Shown piece after piece: positions 13,201 through 23,489 of a DNA stretch of 64,000 nucleotides (positions are counted from its first letter, which is position 1; every line of letters begins with the position of its first letter). Source of the stretch: Phoronis australis. Its lineage: Eukaryota; Phoronida; Phoronidae. Where the stretch lies: assembly GCA_002633005.1 (NCBI GenBank), contig NMRA01000238.1, positions 248,001 to 312,000 on the forward strand, written 5' to 3'. Below the pieces are notes generated by a model. The model searched no databases. It worked only from the letters and a program-made list of their open reading frames with translations, and had not been told where the DNA came from. A program made the position numbers and the translations under genes.

Positions 13201-16200
13201 TTGCCATCTTCGTTATCGTATACTTCTGTAAACTTCGAGGAGATGAGATTTCTAAAGCAGAGAGAGAACATCGTACAGCAAGCAGCTTATCTGCGTTGTC
13301 GAAGTTAAAGTTGGAGTGCTAATCGTAATGCAAGTTGAATCCAACAAATCACATGCCGAAAGAATTCTCTCTGATTCAATTTTACACAGTGGCAGATCAA
13401 CAAGTTTATCCACGAGGGTTTACTCATCTGGGGCCGTTTAATTTTGTTGATGGCATCTATGATCATGCCTTCTCAGCAGAAAGGTGAACCTTCTGAACAC
13501 CCGGCAGGTTCGCCACTGAACTACCAGTGCTATTCTACACTTGTGCACTTTAAAATTTTGTTTTAGAAACTGCTTGATATTCAGATGAATAAGGAAAAAT
13601 GAAAGTGTATCAAAATACAGAACAGTTACACTTTTTCAAACTTCTGCGACAAAAGCTGATGACGTGTGTCCAACTTGAGACAAACGAGGAGGCGGTAATC
13701 AGTTGAATTTCACTCCACTTTTTCAGTTTACGGGCGAATGTTGAATTCTTTGAAAAACACACTCCTTCACATCACATTCAAATCTATTCTTTCGCCGTCT
13801 AGAATCACCACTTTGTACAGATAGGAAGTATAACCAAATCGGATAACTCCAAATTTATACACGCATGGGCGATAAGAACCAAACTGTATACAATGACCCG
13901 TTTGTGTAGCCTTACAGTACAGGCGCGCACCCAGCCTAAAATATAGGGGGCTCAAATTTCTCGGTACGTGGACCTTATACTGAAAAATATCAACGACGAC
14001 TAAAAAAACGGAGCCAATAGGTTCAGGCCTACGAATTGTTAATCCGCGCGGAATTTCTGTCGACTTAGTGGACTTTTGTCTCGTTTGTTCGGACTTTTTG
14101 TTTCATTGAGGAGGACCTTTTTGCCCAATTCTCCAAATTGAGGGGCTCGTTCGAGACCCCGAGCCCCCCTGGGTGCGCCCATGCAGTAGACATTGGCCTT
14201 CAAACGACATACATTTTGGATGGTGACAAATTAATCTAAGAACGTGATCTCCTTGTCTTTACATTCCTATTTTGTGAACGCGATGTGCCTATCTATAATG
14301 TATACGGGAAAAGAAAACGCTGTTTCTGGGCTGTTTATTGTCGCCAATATTGCAAAACCACAATCTTCGTTTCACGTTCAACCTCTTCCATTTACACGTT
14401 GAGGACAATTACACAGTACACCCAAATATATTTGCTGATCAAAAGTAAAAAATGTAGTGGCAAAAGGCCACTCCCACCCAACACAGTGAAACTCGTCTAA
14501 GAAGGCAATTTGTTGGTAACAACAGAGACGGTCACGAATTTCAGTGAGACCATCTTTGGAGTTATGTAAGTGAAAGACCCTCGTCTTTTTCAAGCCTAGT
14601 CTCCTGCACAGACCCTCGAGGTTGGTTGGGGTCTGCTACAGGGCATTTTTCCATCCGCATTCTTGGAATATCATTGGCTGTTACAATTTCAAGAAACAAG
14701 GCATTCTATTGATCAGTTGTATAATAGGTCAAACTAGTTCACCAACATGGCGACTTCCAGTACAAGAATGTCGATGGATTTTCAGCCGTTTAAATCTCTC
14801 TGTTTTCATCAAACTCCCGCATTTCAAAGCTAACGAGTCAAGGAATACATCACCAGTAACGTATACGAAACATTTTATGATAATTATCTTGTATACTATG
14901 CTGGATTCTGAAGTGATGTGACTTTTTACGAAATAATTTGTGGAAGAAATTAGGCCACCCACAACAACACTCAACACAACAGTCATTTTTAATTTAGGCA
15001 CACTATAGCACCGAATAGTGGGAAAGGAGTAGCTGAGTGCGTCGCGGCCACGGGAGATTGTCTCTATCTTTTCAGAGCACACCCTCTCGTATGTTGACGT
15101 GTTCATGTACGTTATATAAGCTCCCGAGAATACCGTGAAGGTTGAACTGGTGGGTCAGATAAGGATATATGCTGAAATTCTGCTATTATTCATTGTCATT
15201 GCATATAGTAGACTGCCACACTTGTCACTACTAACAGAAGTTAGGAGCATAAAAATGCAGTCAATGATCCTAAACACACAAACATTAAGTAGTCTAGCAA
15301 TAGTTTTATAATGACTGACATTATCGCTTTTGGCGATGCCATTCAGCAATGACTGCCATCATACAGTCGTACGGAGTGTTCAATTATTTCGGAGGGTGTT
15401 TGTTGCTGTGAAATTAGGATTATACCCACTCTTCAGTATAATCAGCAAGATAAAACCTCACCCTTTTGTGAATTGGCACAGTCATTAAAACTGACCCATT
15501 TTGGTTAGAGCCTCAATGGAATAGTCAAATTTTCTGATAACATAATTATGCAAAGTTATTATGTACAGGGAATTAAATTTCAGCAAAAAGCTGGACTGTA
15601 TTCTTTTTAACACAAGAAGCCTCAGTTGTATATGAAACATTCAGTGGTTTAAGTGCAAAAATGGATCATTTTATACAGTTCAAACCTAAAAGTAAATATT
15701 TTTGTGTGGAATTTATTTGGAAATTCGCCCTTTCGTGGCGACTTTTGCAATGCCCGAGTCACTGGTCAGAGGCGCACATTTGGTCATATGCAATCTATGC
15801 AAGTGTCCTCTCTCTCATTGACTGTTTCATTTTTTTGCTCTCCACGTTCACATGATGTCAAGTGTTGCATGTTGCAATAATCATCTATTAATTTCAGTCT
15901 AATTGCAAAACCAGAACCATTCTAAAACATTCAGAAACTACTATATAATGGCTCGCTGTAATGAAAGCATCCTGAAGTTAGACTTTGTAAGCAAGTGAAC
16001 TTTAAAAACCTGGTTCGCTGAAATGACTAGTTGCAAAAACATCTCACATTTCAAAATTGGGAGGTCAGGGTACTTCAAAGATTTTAAGTTGGGTCACTTA
16101 ACCCAAATCGACGGTTTCTTGTGTGTTAGATGGGTTGGATTGTTATCCAGGCAATAGTCACTGGCAATCCGCATTTTGAGAACAAATTTTAACGCCTGCT

Positions 16201-19200
16201 ATTCAGTGAAAAACTGGTTCTTGTTATGCAGTAGAAAACACTGGTTCTCAAAGTGGGGGTCCCCTGTATGTGACTATTACCATTATGCTTTGCTCAGTGT
16301 TTTGAGCAACATGCTAGTGTTTCATTCTTGTGGTCATGATCTACATAATACAGCAGTGATTTTAGTCAACATTTTGGTCTTTTCGAAAAGTTTTTCAAAA
16401 TTACAAATTTGACTCTTATTGAGGGGGCCTCCTCGTGGCAAGAGTTGGGCAGTGTGAGATGCTTGAGAACATTCGCACTGGCAAACACCCTCACGTTGAC
16501 TCAAAATTAAAAACCGTCATCATTAATGTGTTCCTAGAAATATTACACTCATAAGCTACAATACACACAACATGCTAAGAAATTTGTCTAACATTGGGAA
16601 CTTTATTTTTCTGATGTGTTGATTAGAAATATGGTCTAGTTTAAGGATAGACTGAAGTACTAGGTCTGGGAATTAACATAGCCATAGAACACACAACATC
16701 CCTGATAGAAACTCATTTCAGTTTTGTGCTTGCCTAGCTCCGCTGTCCCTGTCCCCTGTTCATGCAGTGCCTCCAGGTTGCCTCTCATTACAGTCATAAT
16801 CATTGGTCGCCAACAATTTCAAGTTTGGCAACCTCTGTTGAATAATTCTGACTACACCAGTGGTGCTGGAGGAATAGGTTATTAAAGACCCGACTTCCAC
16901 TCAAGTTGCACATTCACTGCCTTCTGAAAGCATAGACTATTATGAAAGTAACACCTGGGTCCAGGGTTTCAACTTTTTACTCAAGATTTTTTGTTATTTT
17001 CTATTATACTTTTGTTTGAACTCGAGATAAGTTTCTTTTATTTTACATTTGAATGCTTATTGATGGCAATTAATGATCCCAGTATTAGAGCTAAAACTTC
17101 GAGTCTGAGTTCAAGGTTTTACTAGAAATCTTAAGTTTTTACTCAAATTTTAGCTTGAAGCTAGTGGTCATTAAGTACTATCTTGATCTCGCAAGAAAGT
17201 GGACTGGAAGTGACAAAAACAATTTGGACTTCAATTTGGATTGAAAGCTTCACTCAAGAGGTGTATTCTCAAATATGATCACATAATCCCTTTTCAGGGT
17301 TTTCAATCAATCCATACAAGACTGGGCTAGAATCTGTTTAGCTCAAAAAGCATTAAAATACATGGTGGAGAATAAGAAAACATCTGTAATAAACTGTATT
17401 GAAAAAATGAACCCTTTTTAAGTTCCTTACACATAAAGTGTACCATTTTTCAAGCTGCTATTAATCCAACCTCTTTTTAGAACCATCATGTAACAATATA
17501 AGATTGGTCTCAAACTAACAATGTTGTTTTTGGCCAAAATAGTAGCGAGTAAATCTAATCGCATGAAGATTGGCATGTCCAGCAGTTGGATTTGGATACT
17601 AGTGTCCGGTGTCAATCTTCACGTGTGTGCTGGTTAGACTCTTGAACTCGCACTGTTCCTTACTGAGATTACATGTGGCATATTGGCTTACCTTGAACTC
17701 ATAGTTTGTTATTGCTTAAGACCTGGTACAATAACCATGGCTTTGAGCACTAACAAAGTTTAATTTCTTCCAAGTCCACTAAGGAACAAGTTGAGACAGG
17801 GATCTATACAGGGCTTGGAATTTTCCTCTTTTAAGAGGATTTCCTATTTTTTGTTTTTATTTCCTCTTGTTTGATTTCCAGCTTCTTTTTATCATTATTT
17901 TGACTTGATTCATGCAAAAAACATTTATTTCAGTTAAATTTTACAACGCAAAAATATTTCTATCTCACAGGCATATTTGTGAAACGATAGATCGCCTGGA
18001 AAATTTTCTTCTTTTAGTCATTCCAATTCCTGTATATATGTGGTAAGTTGTTCAGATCAAAATTTATTCTTTTTCACACAAGACGCATTCAAAGCAACTT
18101 TAAGGAATTTAATTCGAATGAAATCTGGAAGGCAGAAGACACCATCTGATAAGTGCATTCTGAAATCAACAATTGCGCTTGTACTTTCCATGATGTTCAA
18201 CCCACATCGTTAGGTAGAGATAGGCAGGGATAGAGTTCATATCACCATCCTTGGGCTTTCAGAGTACCCTCCTAAAACCATTCCAGGAGATACTCCCATA
18301 GGTTTATACCGGACATGACACCTACCTGGGTGATTTTTCTCGAACAATTTCTCTTCAAAATGGTGCTTGAAAAAATCCCTACCAAAGCAAACTTTTTCCC
18401 ATAAATACAACGGGTTTCACTCTGGAAGTTAAAAACACTGCAAATGGTACCTTTTGCCTACTGCAGAAGGCCTGAGAAGGGGTTTTAATATCATGATACC
18501 TCTATTTTTAAAACTTTGCCCCAGACTCATTTTTGACAACAGGAATCTCTGATCCAACTTCTTCAAGTTTCATGGGTGAAAAAGACAAGTGTTCAAGAAT
18601 TTCTATGAAAGGATTCAGTTGTTAGCATTAACCCTTATGAAAAGATTGTGCATTTGGAACTTTAGGCTACATTATTATTGAACTAAAAACCTCGGACAAC
18701 AAATATAATGTTTTAGTCACTGTCTAAATGGGTGGAGATTCTTCTAGTACCAGATTATGCATAAAACTAAAGATTAGGGCCCATTTGGGACACCTCTTGG
18801 GTATTTTCATAGCTACAAATTTACCTTCGGAACATCTAGAGCACGTCGGCTATTTTCCTATTTAAAAATTTTTCTTCGAAACACTTCGGGCAACGAAAAC
18901 ATTTTCATAGCCTAAAATATCCCCTCGAAGATGAACGTTATCCAAAATATGGCAAGTCACGTGATTTTCAGTCTTGAGAATAATAGGCTAAATGAAGTCC
19001 GCATACATGCAGGAAGCGTTCACCTATTAGGTGAAATTTGAGGTTACGAAAACACCCGAGGTGTTCTGGATGCCCTTGGAAGTCATTGTTTTCAGTGCAT
19101 GATCGAACTTTTGGTCATTATGGCCAATCATTCTCCACTAAGTTTGAAAGTCACGCAGGTTAAATTCACCTTAAAGGAGAAATTTAATGCTCTGAATATA

Positions 19201-21023
19201 CCCAAGATGATCTGATGGCTTAGGACCCTCAAGTTGTGCGGGGTCCCACCTCAAAGAGGGAAATGGGAAGAAAAAATTATGGCAACATGGGGAGGGGTGT
19301 AGCTCCAGAATTGTGGCTACCTCAAGGGTCGAAAATTGTCAGGTGTGTGTCTACTGTAACACTGTACAGTGACGGATTAAGGGGGGGGGCAGCAAGGGGG
19401 CCATGGCCCTGCCTAAAATTCTCCCAGATTCCATTTGGCAGTTTGGGGGTGTGAATGTTTGACAGTCAAAATACTCTGCCCTTGCCGCTGCTCTCTCCCC
19501 CGAACTCAAAATCCTGGATCCGCCCCTGCAAGAGACGTTTTCAATTCATATAAAGCGTTCAAATACTGAAACTGAAAAAGCCAAGTGAAAAGAGTGAAGC
19601 CATTGTTAATTCAGATTTATTTTCATAATAAGGAATCGATAATTTCAGCTCAGTTTGTTGATAACATAACAATATAAACAGCTACCTCACCAGAGAGTTC
19701 GACCGCAAACGCAACCCAAAAATAACTTACTCTCGCGACACCTAGCGATCTGATAACGTAAGACCGGATGTCAGCATGCGCAGAGCAAACTTCCTGGTTA
19801 AAAATTGCCAGCTGACAGCCAATGAAAACCATCGTTCTAGTGCCCTGTACCTGAGCCTTCACAAGCAATCCGTGACGTCAGCTTGTGAGGCCCGGGAACC
19901 AGGTTATTTCAAGTCCAGCATCTCTCACTTTTCTAGAAAGCCATACGTGTTGAGAGCATGAGGTGCCCCGGTATCTCCAATTGTCGTCAACGTGTTCATG
20001 TGAGAGTCTGAACAGTGAGTGCAATTTAACTGTCCGAAATCCAACATCTTTACCTCGCTTAGACTGTAGAGATAGGCACATTAAAATCACAGAGGAGAAG
20101 ATAATATCTCGTCTCTAGATTGCAGAATCAACTGTACTCTAACCATAAGCTGCACTTTAGGACCACTTTCAGCTTGACGCTTGAAAAAACGACAGGTGTT
20201 CGACGGAACAACGCTTTCAATTTTGAAGTACGCAAAGAAAATTCTAATTTTTCTTATCATATTTCGCCACTGGACGAGAGATAATCTCCATAGAAGAAGC
20301 TCAAAAAGTTGAAAAAAACTATTGATTTGTGCTGAAATTGATTTTAGTTGTAGACCACAGGCTTTCCTCTTCCAAATTTATGGTCATTAATTACGAATTT
20401 TTGTCTGCCCGAGATGCAGTCTTGCAAAACGATGTTTGCTGCCATAAAATGACGCACTGAATAATTTATCTACGCAAGTGAAATGCGTTAACGATGGAAA
20501 CTAACATAATTCGTAAACATGACGAGGCCAGCAGCAACAGATGTGCTGCCAAGATCTAACCAACGCAGTCATATACTGAAGAACACTTGCAGTTTAATTA
20601 AGAGATACCAAAACACAGACGTTATAAAATATATACATTTTGGTATGCTTTCGGGAGGAGGGAATAGGGTTGGAAGAAGCGTGTAGGTTTTTGACGCTCG
20701 ATAATTGTGAACTGTGACAACGATAAAGCACCCAATTTTCTTCTTAATGGCCAGATTAATCTTTCATTCTTCTTGTACCAAATTATATGGGTTGAATTCG
20801 TAAGAAATTATTGTAAAATGTGTAAGGATGATGATGTAAACTTACTTGTTTAATTCAATGTCAACAATAAAGTCGTCCCCGAACACTGGTATGACAAAAC
20901 TAACGCGATCTGCGTGGATATGACCTCTGTCGTAAGTTGACAAGTCACGGCGTCGTCTGTTGCCGTCCAGCTTGTATGGTGCCACAATGTCATGCTTATG
21001 AACGAAGTCGTAATTAAATGATT
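1074..21023 (-). CDS. ADAM-family metalloprotease gene, partial, 11 exons in window
   Basis: This is a zinc endopeptidase of the ADAM (M12B, adamalysin) family, normally a type I membrane protein that sheds or cleaves cell-surface proteins and binds integrins. Eleven exons on the minus strand (21023-20846, 13251-13185, 12980-12895, 11389-11253, 9566-9487, 8658-8578, 7016-6948, 5399-5227, 3583-3502, 3312-3179, 1233-1074) join in one frame with GT-AG boundaries and give about 415 residues. In order these are the prodomain, a CG cysteine-switch motif, a minimal R-x-x-R (RKIR) proprotein-convertase site, the catalytic domain with [13 protein letters not shown] and a CIM Met-turn, and the start of the disintegrin domain. 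All three zinc His and the catalytic Glu are present, so an active protease is expected. The signal-peptide exon should lie above 21023 and was not found. The rest of the disintegrin, Cys-rich, EGF, membrane and cytoplasmic parts lie beyond position 1. The subfamily cannot be assigned. Confidence 0.95.
1311..1556. mobile_element. Short inverted-repeat element (MITE-like), copy 1
   Basis: A roughly 246-base copy of a family also present at 13923-14180. The ends are inverted: GCGCGCACCCAGCC on the left, and the complement of a GGGTGCACAC end on the right. Shared internal strings include CGACTTTTGTCTC, and the ends run into G/C homopolymers next to TGGGTGC. No coding capacity. It sits in the ADAM intron 78 bases upstream of the disintegrin exon's acceptor. 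Confidence 0.65.
2041..2135 (-). repeat. tRNA-like (SINE-type) sequence
   Basis: On the minus strand there is an A-box-like TGTGGTAAAGTCGGCG followed by a B-box-like GGATTCGAGTCC at the spacing seen in tRNAs and tRNA-derived SINEs. I see no complete cloverleaf, so this is more likely a SINE head or remnant than a working tRNA gene. Confidence 0.4.
3179..3312 (-). CDS. ADAM exon: zinc-binding active site
   Basis: Reads [13 protein letters not shown] followed by the catalytic motif [13 protein letters not shown]. This is the full HExxHxxGxxHD consensus with three zinc-ligand His and the general-base Glu. A Cys-rich loop and CIM, the Met-turn under the zinc, follow. Nothing in the active site is degenerate, so the product should be catalytically competent. 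Acceptor TTCTACAG, donor GTAAG. It ends with two bases of a Gly codon. Confidence 0.97.
3502..3583 (-). CDS. ADAM exon: catalytic domain before the zinc site
   Basis: Completes the split Thr codon, then reads [15 protein letters not shown] and [12 protein letters not shown]. This is the GxxxGxAYxGxxC block that precedes the zinc helix. It contains two Cys expected to form domain disulfides. Acceptor AATTTCAG, donor GTAAG, phase 0 at the end. Confidence 0.93.
3680..4850. repeat. Degenerate tandem array in ADAM intron
   Basis: Diverged repeats with a period near 375-415 bases. Matching landmarks are an ATACGTCKAATSC-type string then CCGAAACTAGA or CCGATACTAAGA (near 4290 and 4670), AATTTCTTGAA then a GTCTGTMAAGG string (near 4360 and 4735), and GAAAATYAACGTCAG (near 4170 and 4590). 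Short open frames here follow the repeat and are not genes. Confidence 0.6.
5227..5399 (-). CDS. ADAM exon: catalytic domain middle
   Basis: A 173-base exon reading [17 protein letters not shown] and then SQNDKITI, a linker with [10 protein letters not shown], and finally [12 protein letters not shown]. The [14 protein letters not shown] strand and the D-AQLVTG end are hallmarks of the M12B catalytic core. Acceptor TTTTTCAG, donor GTGAGT. It ends with two bases of a Thr codon, completed by the next exon. No usual Cys is missing in this part as far as can be judged by eye. Confidence 0.95.
6456..6600. mobile_element. 145-bp inverted-repeat element (MITE-like)
   Basis: The ends are near-perfect inverted repeats: CCTATCCAGAACACCTCC at the left and the complement of CCTATTTGGAACACCTCGAG at the right. 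Related sequence is at 18777-19075 and 49468-50546. Non-coding, in an ADAM intron. Confidence 0.65.
6948..7016 (-). CDS. ADAM exon: catalytic domain helix
   Basis: Twenty-three codons in phase 0 reading [14 protein letters not shown] then IEVANAIDE. This corresponds to the first long helix of the protease domain. Acceptor CTTTCAG, donor GTAAAA. The intron after the next-upstream exon (7017-8577) contains a degenerate tandem array. Confidence 0.9.
7240..8320. repeat. Degenerate tandem array in ADAM intron
   Basis: Repeated motifs recur through the interval: AATTTCATYRAGATC or GAAATCCGTCRATCGGTT, then TCCKGAAAC and CTTSTCRAGAC followed by AAAACGG and a CCACTAGGGG-like string (near 7360-7390, 7690-7720, 7880-7900, 8020-8050). 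The period is roughly 170-330 bases and copies are strongly diverged. Open frames in this stretch are incidental. Confidence 0.55.
8578..8658 (-). CDS. ADAM exon: catalytic domain start
   Basis: Twenty-seven codons in phase 0, from acceptor TTTTAG to donor GTATGT. They read [15 protein letters not shown] and then [12 protein letters not shown]. The YIELYIVND segment is the first beta strand of the M12B protease fold, present in nearly every ADAM and reprolysin. The first residues complete the RKIR processing site that begins in the preceding exon. Confidence 0.93.
8659..9486 (-). other. ADAM intron, no other feature seen
   Basis: Ordinary AT-rich intron between two catalytic-side exons. I found no repeat or coding signal I can support. 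Confidence 0.6.
9487..9566 (-). CDS. ADAM exon: linker to catalytic domain
   Basis: An 80-base exon that completes the split Gly codon and reads [14 protein letters not shown] then [13 protein letters not shown]. It is the weakly conserved linker between the cysteine switch and the protease. Together with the next exon it forms the basic stretch RKIR, a minimal proprotein-convertase consensus where the propeptide would be removed in the late secretory pathway. Acceptor ATCACAG, donor GTAAC, phase 0 at the 3' end. Confidence 0.88.
10950..11192 (+). mobile_element. Full-length tRNA-derived SINE, copy 1
   Basis: A 243-base insertion flanked by a perfect 13-base target-site duplication (AACCATCCATTGT at 10937-10949 and 11193-11205). 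The head has an A box (GGCCTAGTGTGATAAG, near 10963) and a B box (GTGTTCGAGTCC, near 11005) for RNA polymerase III. A body and a 3' tail follow, with AAAGCATAAAAATG and TCCAGGTGATCAGT and GGGCCCACATGCG. The tail is shared almost base for base with the copy at 31437-31644. It lies in an ADAM intron, opposite to the gene's direction and 48 bases past an exon donor. Confidence 0.85.
11253..11389 (-). CDS. ADAM exon: prodomain end with cysteine switch
   Basis: Encodes [18 protein letters not shown] and then a charged segment ending HLHVVYKE, followed by a linker and QRTCG. The ETFHITP stretch is the standard late-prodomain motif. The CG near the end is the likely cysteine-switch Cys that holds the zinc in the latent enzyme. 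The Gly codon of that CG is split by the intron (donor GTATGT). The acceptor is AATCCCAG. A full-length SINE sits in the downstream intron, 48 bases from this exon's donor side. Confidence 0.93.
11390..12894 (-). other. ADAM intron with a possible LTR remnant
   Basis: No coding exon seen. Bases about 12320-12790 are more GC-rich than the surroundings and end with AATAAAAGG, a T-rich stretch and AGGTGACAGC. This could be the end of a solo LTR, but I could not find matching termini or a duplication, so this is only a suggestion. Confidence 0.3.
12895..12980 (-). CDS. ADAM exon: prodomain HCFYHG block
   Basis: This 86-base exon was found by following the reading phase. The acceptor is ATTAACAG and the donor is GTAAG. 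It reads [14 protein letters not shown] and then [14 protein letters not shown], the most recognisable prodomain signature (HCxYxG and SxCxGL). It ends with two bases (ag) that become Ser with the first base of the next exon, giving CNGLSGMF across the junction. It is too short to be picked up as a long open frame, but the family match and both phases agree. Confidence 0.93.
13185..13251 (-). CDS. ADAM exon: prodomain continuation
   Basis: A 67-base exon between a pyrimidine-rich CTTTAG acceptor and a GTAAA donor. It completes the split Lys codon and reads [10 protein letters not shown] then [12 protein letters not shown], matching the family pattern of a leucine-rich segment followed by an acidic turn before the conserved HCxYxG block. 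It ends on a codon boundary, which fits the next exon. It is separated from the previous exon by about 7.6 kb of intron. Confidence 0.9.
13923..14180. mobile_element. Short inverted-repeat element (MITE-like), copy 2
   Basis: Second copy of the family at 1311-1556. Left end GCGCGCACCCAGCC and right end GGGTGCGCCC are inverted. The two copies share most of the internal sequence, including CGACTTAGTGGACTTTTGTC against the shorter version in copy 1. It lies in the long intron between the first two visible ADAM exons. Confidence 0.7.
14181..18776 (-). other. Long ADAM intron, no gene recognised
   Basis: AT-rich intronic sequence. A minus-strand frame near 14985 begins with a hydrophobic segment ([15 protein letters not shown]), but it lies downstream of the prodomain exon and cannot be the ADAM signal peptide. 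No splice context supports it as an exon. Confidence 0.55.
18777..19075. mobile_element. Inverted-repeat element, family of 6456-6600
   Basis: Left end GGGCCCATTTGGGACACCTC and, on the other strand at the right end, GGGCATCCAGAACACCTCGG, with shared internal CTTCGGAACA-type motifs. About 299 bases, non-coding, in an ADAM intron. Confidence 0.6.
19370..19529. mobile_element. Short element with CAGTGRCGGA / CCGCCCCTG termini
   Basis: Starts CAGTGACGGATTAAGG and ends GGATCCGCCCCTG. This is the terminal-inverted-repeat style of many small hAT-type non-autonomous transposons. Internal CATGGCCCTGCCTAAAATT and TCTCCCAGAT with GGCAG match the element at 26418-26641. A clean 8-base target duplication was not seen. 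Confidence 0.6.
20846..21023 (-). CDS. ADAM exon: prodomain, N-terminal part
   Basis: This is the first coding exon I can support. The acceptor is a TTTTCAG tract and the donor is GTAAG. It encodes about 59 residues including [16 protein letters not shown] and IVDIELNK, the usual start of an ADAM propeptide, where a beta-rich segment runs into a xLxLxxNxxL stretch. It begins with two bases of a split codon, so the preceding signal-peptide exon must end with one base. It ends with two bases (aa), completed by the next exon to give Lys, which yields ELNKNLIS. A run of four Arg sits before the conserved segment; it is too far N-terminal to be the maturation site. The reading frame stays open upstream to 21288, but that part looks like intron. 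Confidence 0.92.
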
Positions 21024-22442
21024 CTGAAAATTGAGAAATGACATTGATTATTAAAACGTAAAGGGTCGTTAATAGCAGACGCAAAATGTATCTTTGTTTA
21101 AATCGGCGACCCGGGGTACAGTCATCTTCTTTACGGTCAGCCCTGAAGCCATAAATCTCTAAAACAAGGGCGAAAGTACCAGCCCAACATGAAAAATTGA
21201 GACTCGCGTTTATATCAAACGCTGGAATTGTGCCCAATTGTGTACCTATTGAAAGAGCCTTAAAACCCGACCCATATTTATACCTCATCTAGAAAAGTCT
21301 ACCCATATTATATTTTAATATTTAAAAAACTTAAAGCGAACTTTTAAGATCACGTCGGTATCCATGCCGTGTAGAGTATTATCAAAACAAAACCAGCAAA
21401 ATTGTAAAGTTCTATCTCATTCATGTTTTATGTATTTCTCAATATCAACTACTCGGAACATTTGAATGTTATTTTAAATCCAATCGGAAGGTCCGTCAGT
21501 TGGCTGCGTTAATCAATCAAAAGTCACGTTAAACGGTCCATTACCTTACAGTCTTTCACAATGCTACGAAAGGTAGCACTGTTGATTGTTGTTTAACATG
21601 GCTTCTCATTGGTTAAAGTAGTGAAACCGACGTCATTACATTCAGTCATACTGGGAAACTCCTTACAGTTTACTGTTACCACCTGTGACTTGAATAGTTG
21701 CAATTTATTAAAAGGTACTGATCGAAGTACATAAAATCAAGGAAACCTCGGTCTAAAGGCTTAAAGATGGTATGTTTCATTAAACTGTGAATATGCAAAC
21801 GAAGTATTAGTTTACAAACAACCCCGGGTCTTCCGGTGTGTCGAAAACCATCCGAGAACCAGTTATAATTACAATCTCACAAAGTCTCGTTTTCCAAGAC
21901 TATTTTTCTGTAAATGAGTATGGTAATAAGTCATCGTTACCCTAATAAAACAAGGCACAGTTTTTATTATATGTTCACTTCATTATCAAATAATGATTGC
22001 GTAATATTTGGAATTACTACAGTTTTGTATATGTTCACACTTGTTTTTAAATGTATCCGTTGTGTTGTCTTGTCTTCTATAAGCTGTATTTTGTGATTCT
22101 TTCTGGAAATTTCGTCACAGGAGAAAGTGAATTAGTTTGTGCTAGACGTTGCGAGATGGTACTTTCGTCAGGTATTACGTAAAAGACACTTTGACGGGAT
22201 TTCGCGTTCCATGTCTCTTTAAAGTCTAACGAACAACTTGTAAACTAGGCTATTTTGGGCAGATGTTTTACTATCTAGGTTGTAACTCAAGTTGTCCCAC
22301 AAGGTTGTAAAAGCATATTTCACAGCCAACTGATTTAGAAACACTGGTTGAGCAATAAAGAACCAGTTGTTAGAATCTAATTAGAAAAAATTTGCATGGT
22401 GGCCCAAATCTGACATTAGAAAAAGCATTACGAAAAAAAAAA

Positions 22443-22531
22443 CTTTTCTCCGCGGAGAAAACCTTTCGGACACTTTTCTCTGCCGAGAAAAATTTTCTCC
22501 GCGGCAGAAAGGTTTTCTCAGCAGAGAAAAG
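22443..22531. repeat. Nested palindromes around CCGCGG
   Basis: Outer arms CTTTTCTCCGCGGAGAAAA plus CCTTTC (22443-22467) and GAAAGG plus TTTTCTCAGCAGAGAAAAG (22507-22531) are inverted copies. Each arm is itself a palindrome, and a third palindrome (CTGCCGAGAAAA against TTTTCTCCGCGGCAG) fills the middle. The block could form a cruciform or a branched hairpin. Confidence 0.8.
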
Positions 22532-22828
22532 TTTTGGTCCAGCGTAGATTCGAGACTAATGTTGCAAATGCAATAGCAGCAGCGCATCACTAACAACTGC
22601 TGCAGCAGTAGTAAGAAACATTCATACAAGACAAAACCTATTCAGTATAAGAATACTGTTCATCCATGGGGTCCCTATAAGACAGAACATTTTGGAAATC
22701 TGACTAATGAAATGGTGTAAGAAAAGCAAAGCTAAAACGCAATTAAACGTTACACAAGTGCCTGGATTTAATGATACAATGCACTCACTCAGATGGTTAC
22801 CTGAATCGAGTTAGTTCCATGAAACAGG

Positions 22829-22890
22829 ACTAGAGTAGACGAATTGATTAATCAAAACCTGTCCTGGTATGGGGGATAGTCTACTCTAGT
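22829..22890. repeat. Short inverted repeat
   Basis: ACTAGAGTAGAC and GTCTACTCTAGT are exact inverted copies 38 bases apart. Weaker pairing extends outward to TTCCA and TGGAA. The origin is unclear; it may be a small foldback remnant. Confidence 0.6.
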
Positions 22891-23489
22891 CGTGGAATAT
22901 CTGTAATTGTGAACCTGATTTAATACATTGTTGGATTTTGTCACAAAAATATTTAGATGTCATGCCAAAAGTGGGGACATTTGTACACAGCTAAACACCC
23001 ATGATAATCTCTACGCACATCTAGTATGATCCAACCCACAGTGGGATGCATACAGGCAATACTGGTTTACCTATTTGCTTGCAGAATAGATTGTATCTTC
23101 CTATTCTACAATCTCTGTAATGAGTCTAATATTACAAGAGGCTTACACAACATCACAATATTCCATTAAACATTCCAAAGCAAATCTATGATGGCTTTGC
23201 ACAACAGATTCAGAGTATTAAGATCTAAGAGCTTTCTTAATCTTTTAAGAAGTATTATCTTTGAAAAATGTTACTTAGCAAATGTAATGTGCATGATTGT
23301 CTTACGTAATGTTTCAATTAAGAATAACGCCTTCGGGTTTCATTTTACTGAAAAACTCCAGAAAAGAGTTTTTGACTCACAAATCAAGGATGCTATACAC
23401 TTGGATTGCTTAGTTTTTTGACATTTAAAGTCAACCTTTTATCCTTTAATCCCTGAGAAACATGGGACAATTTGGAATTAGGAGCATTC

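Larger units (their letters stand above)
21024..23480. other. Region upstream of the first visible ADAM exon; no gene recognised
   Basis: The missing ADAM signal-peptide exon and promoter should lie in or beyond this interval on the minus strand, but no candidate had a convincing signal peptide, phase and donor together. Two inverted repeats (22443-22531 and 22829-22890) are the only structures I can support. Confidence 0.5.

Noticed and set aside
14729-15106. Minus-strand frame with hydrophobic start [11 protein letters not shown], considered as the ADAM signal peptide.
   Set aside because: It lies downstream of the first prodomain exon in transcription order, so it cannot encode the N-terminus.
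22381-22629. Minus-strand frame MYECFLLLLQQLL, considered as a signal peptide for the ADAM.
   Set aside because: It runs into the palindromic block and has no donor leaving one base at a suitable point.
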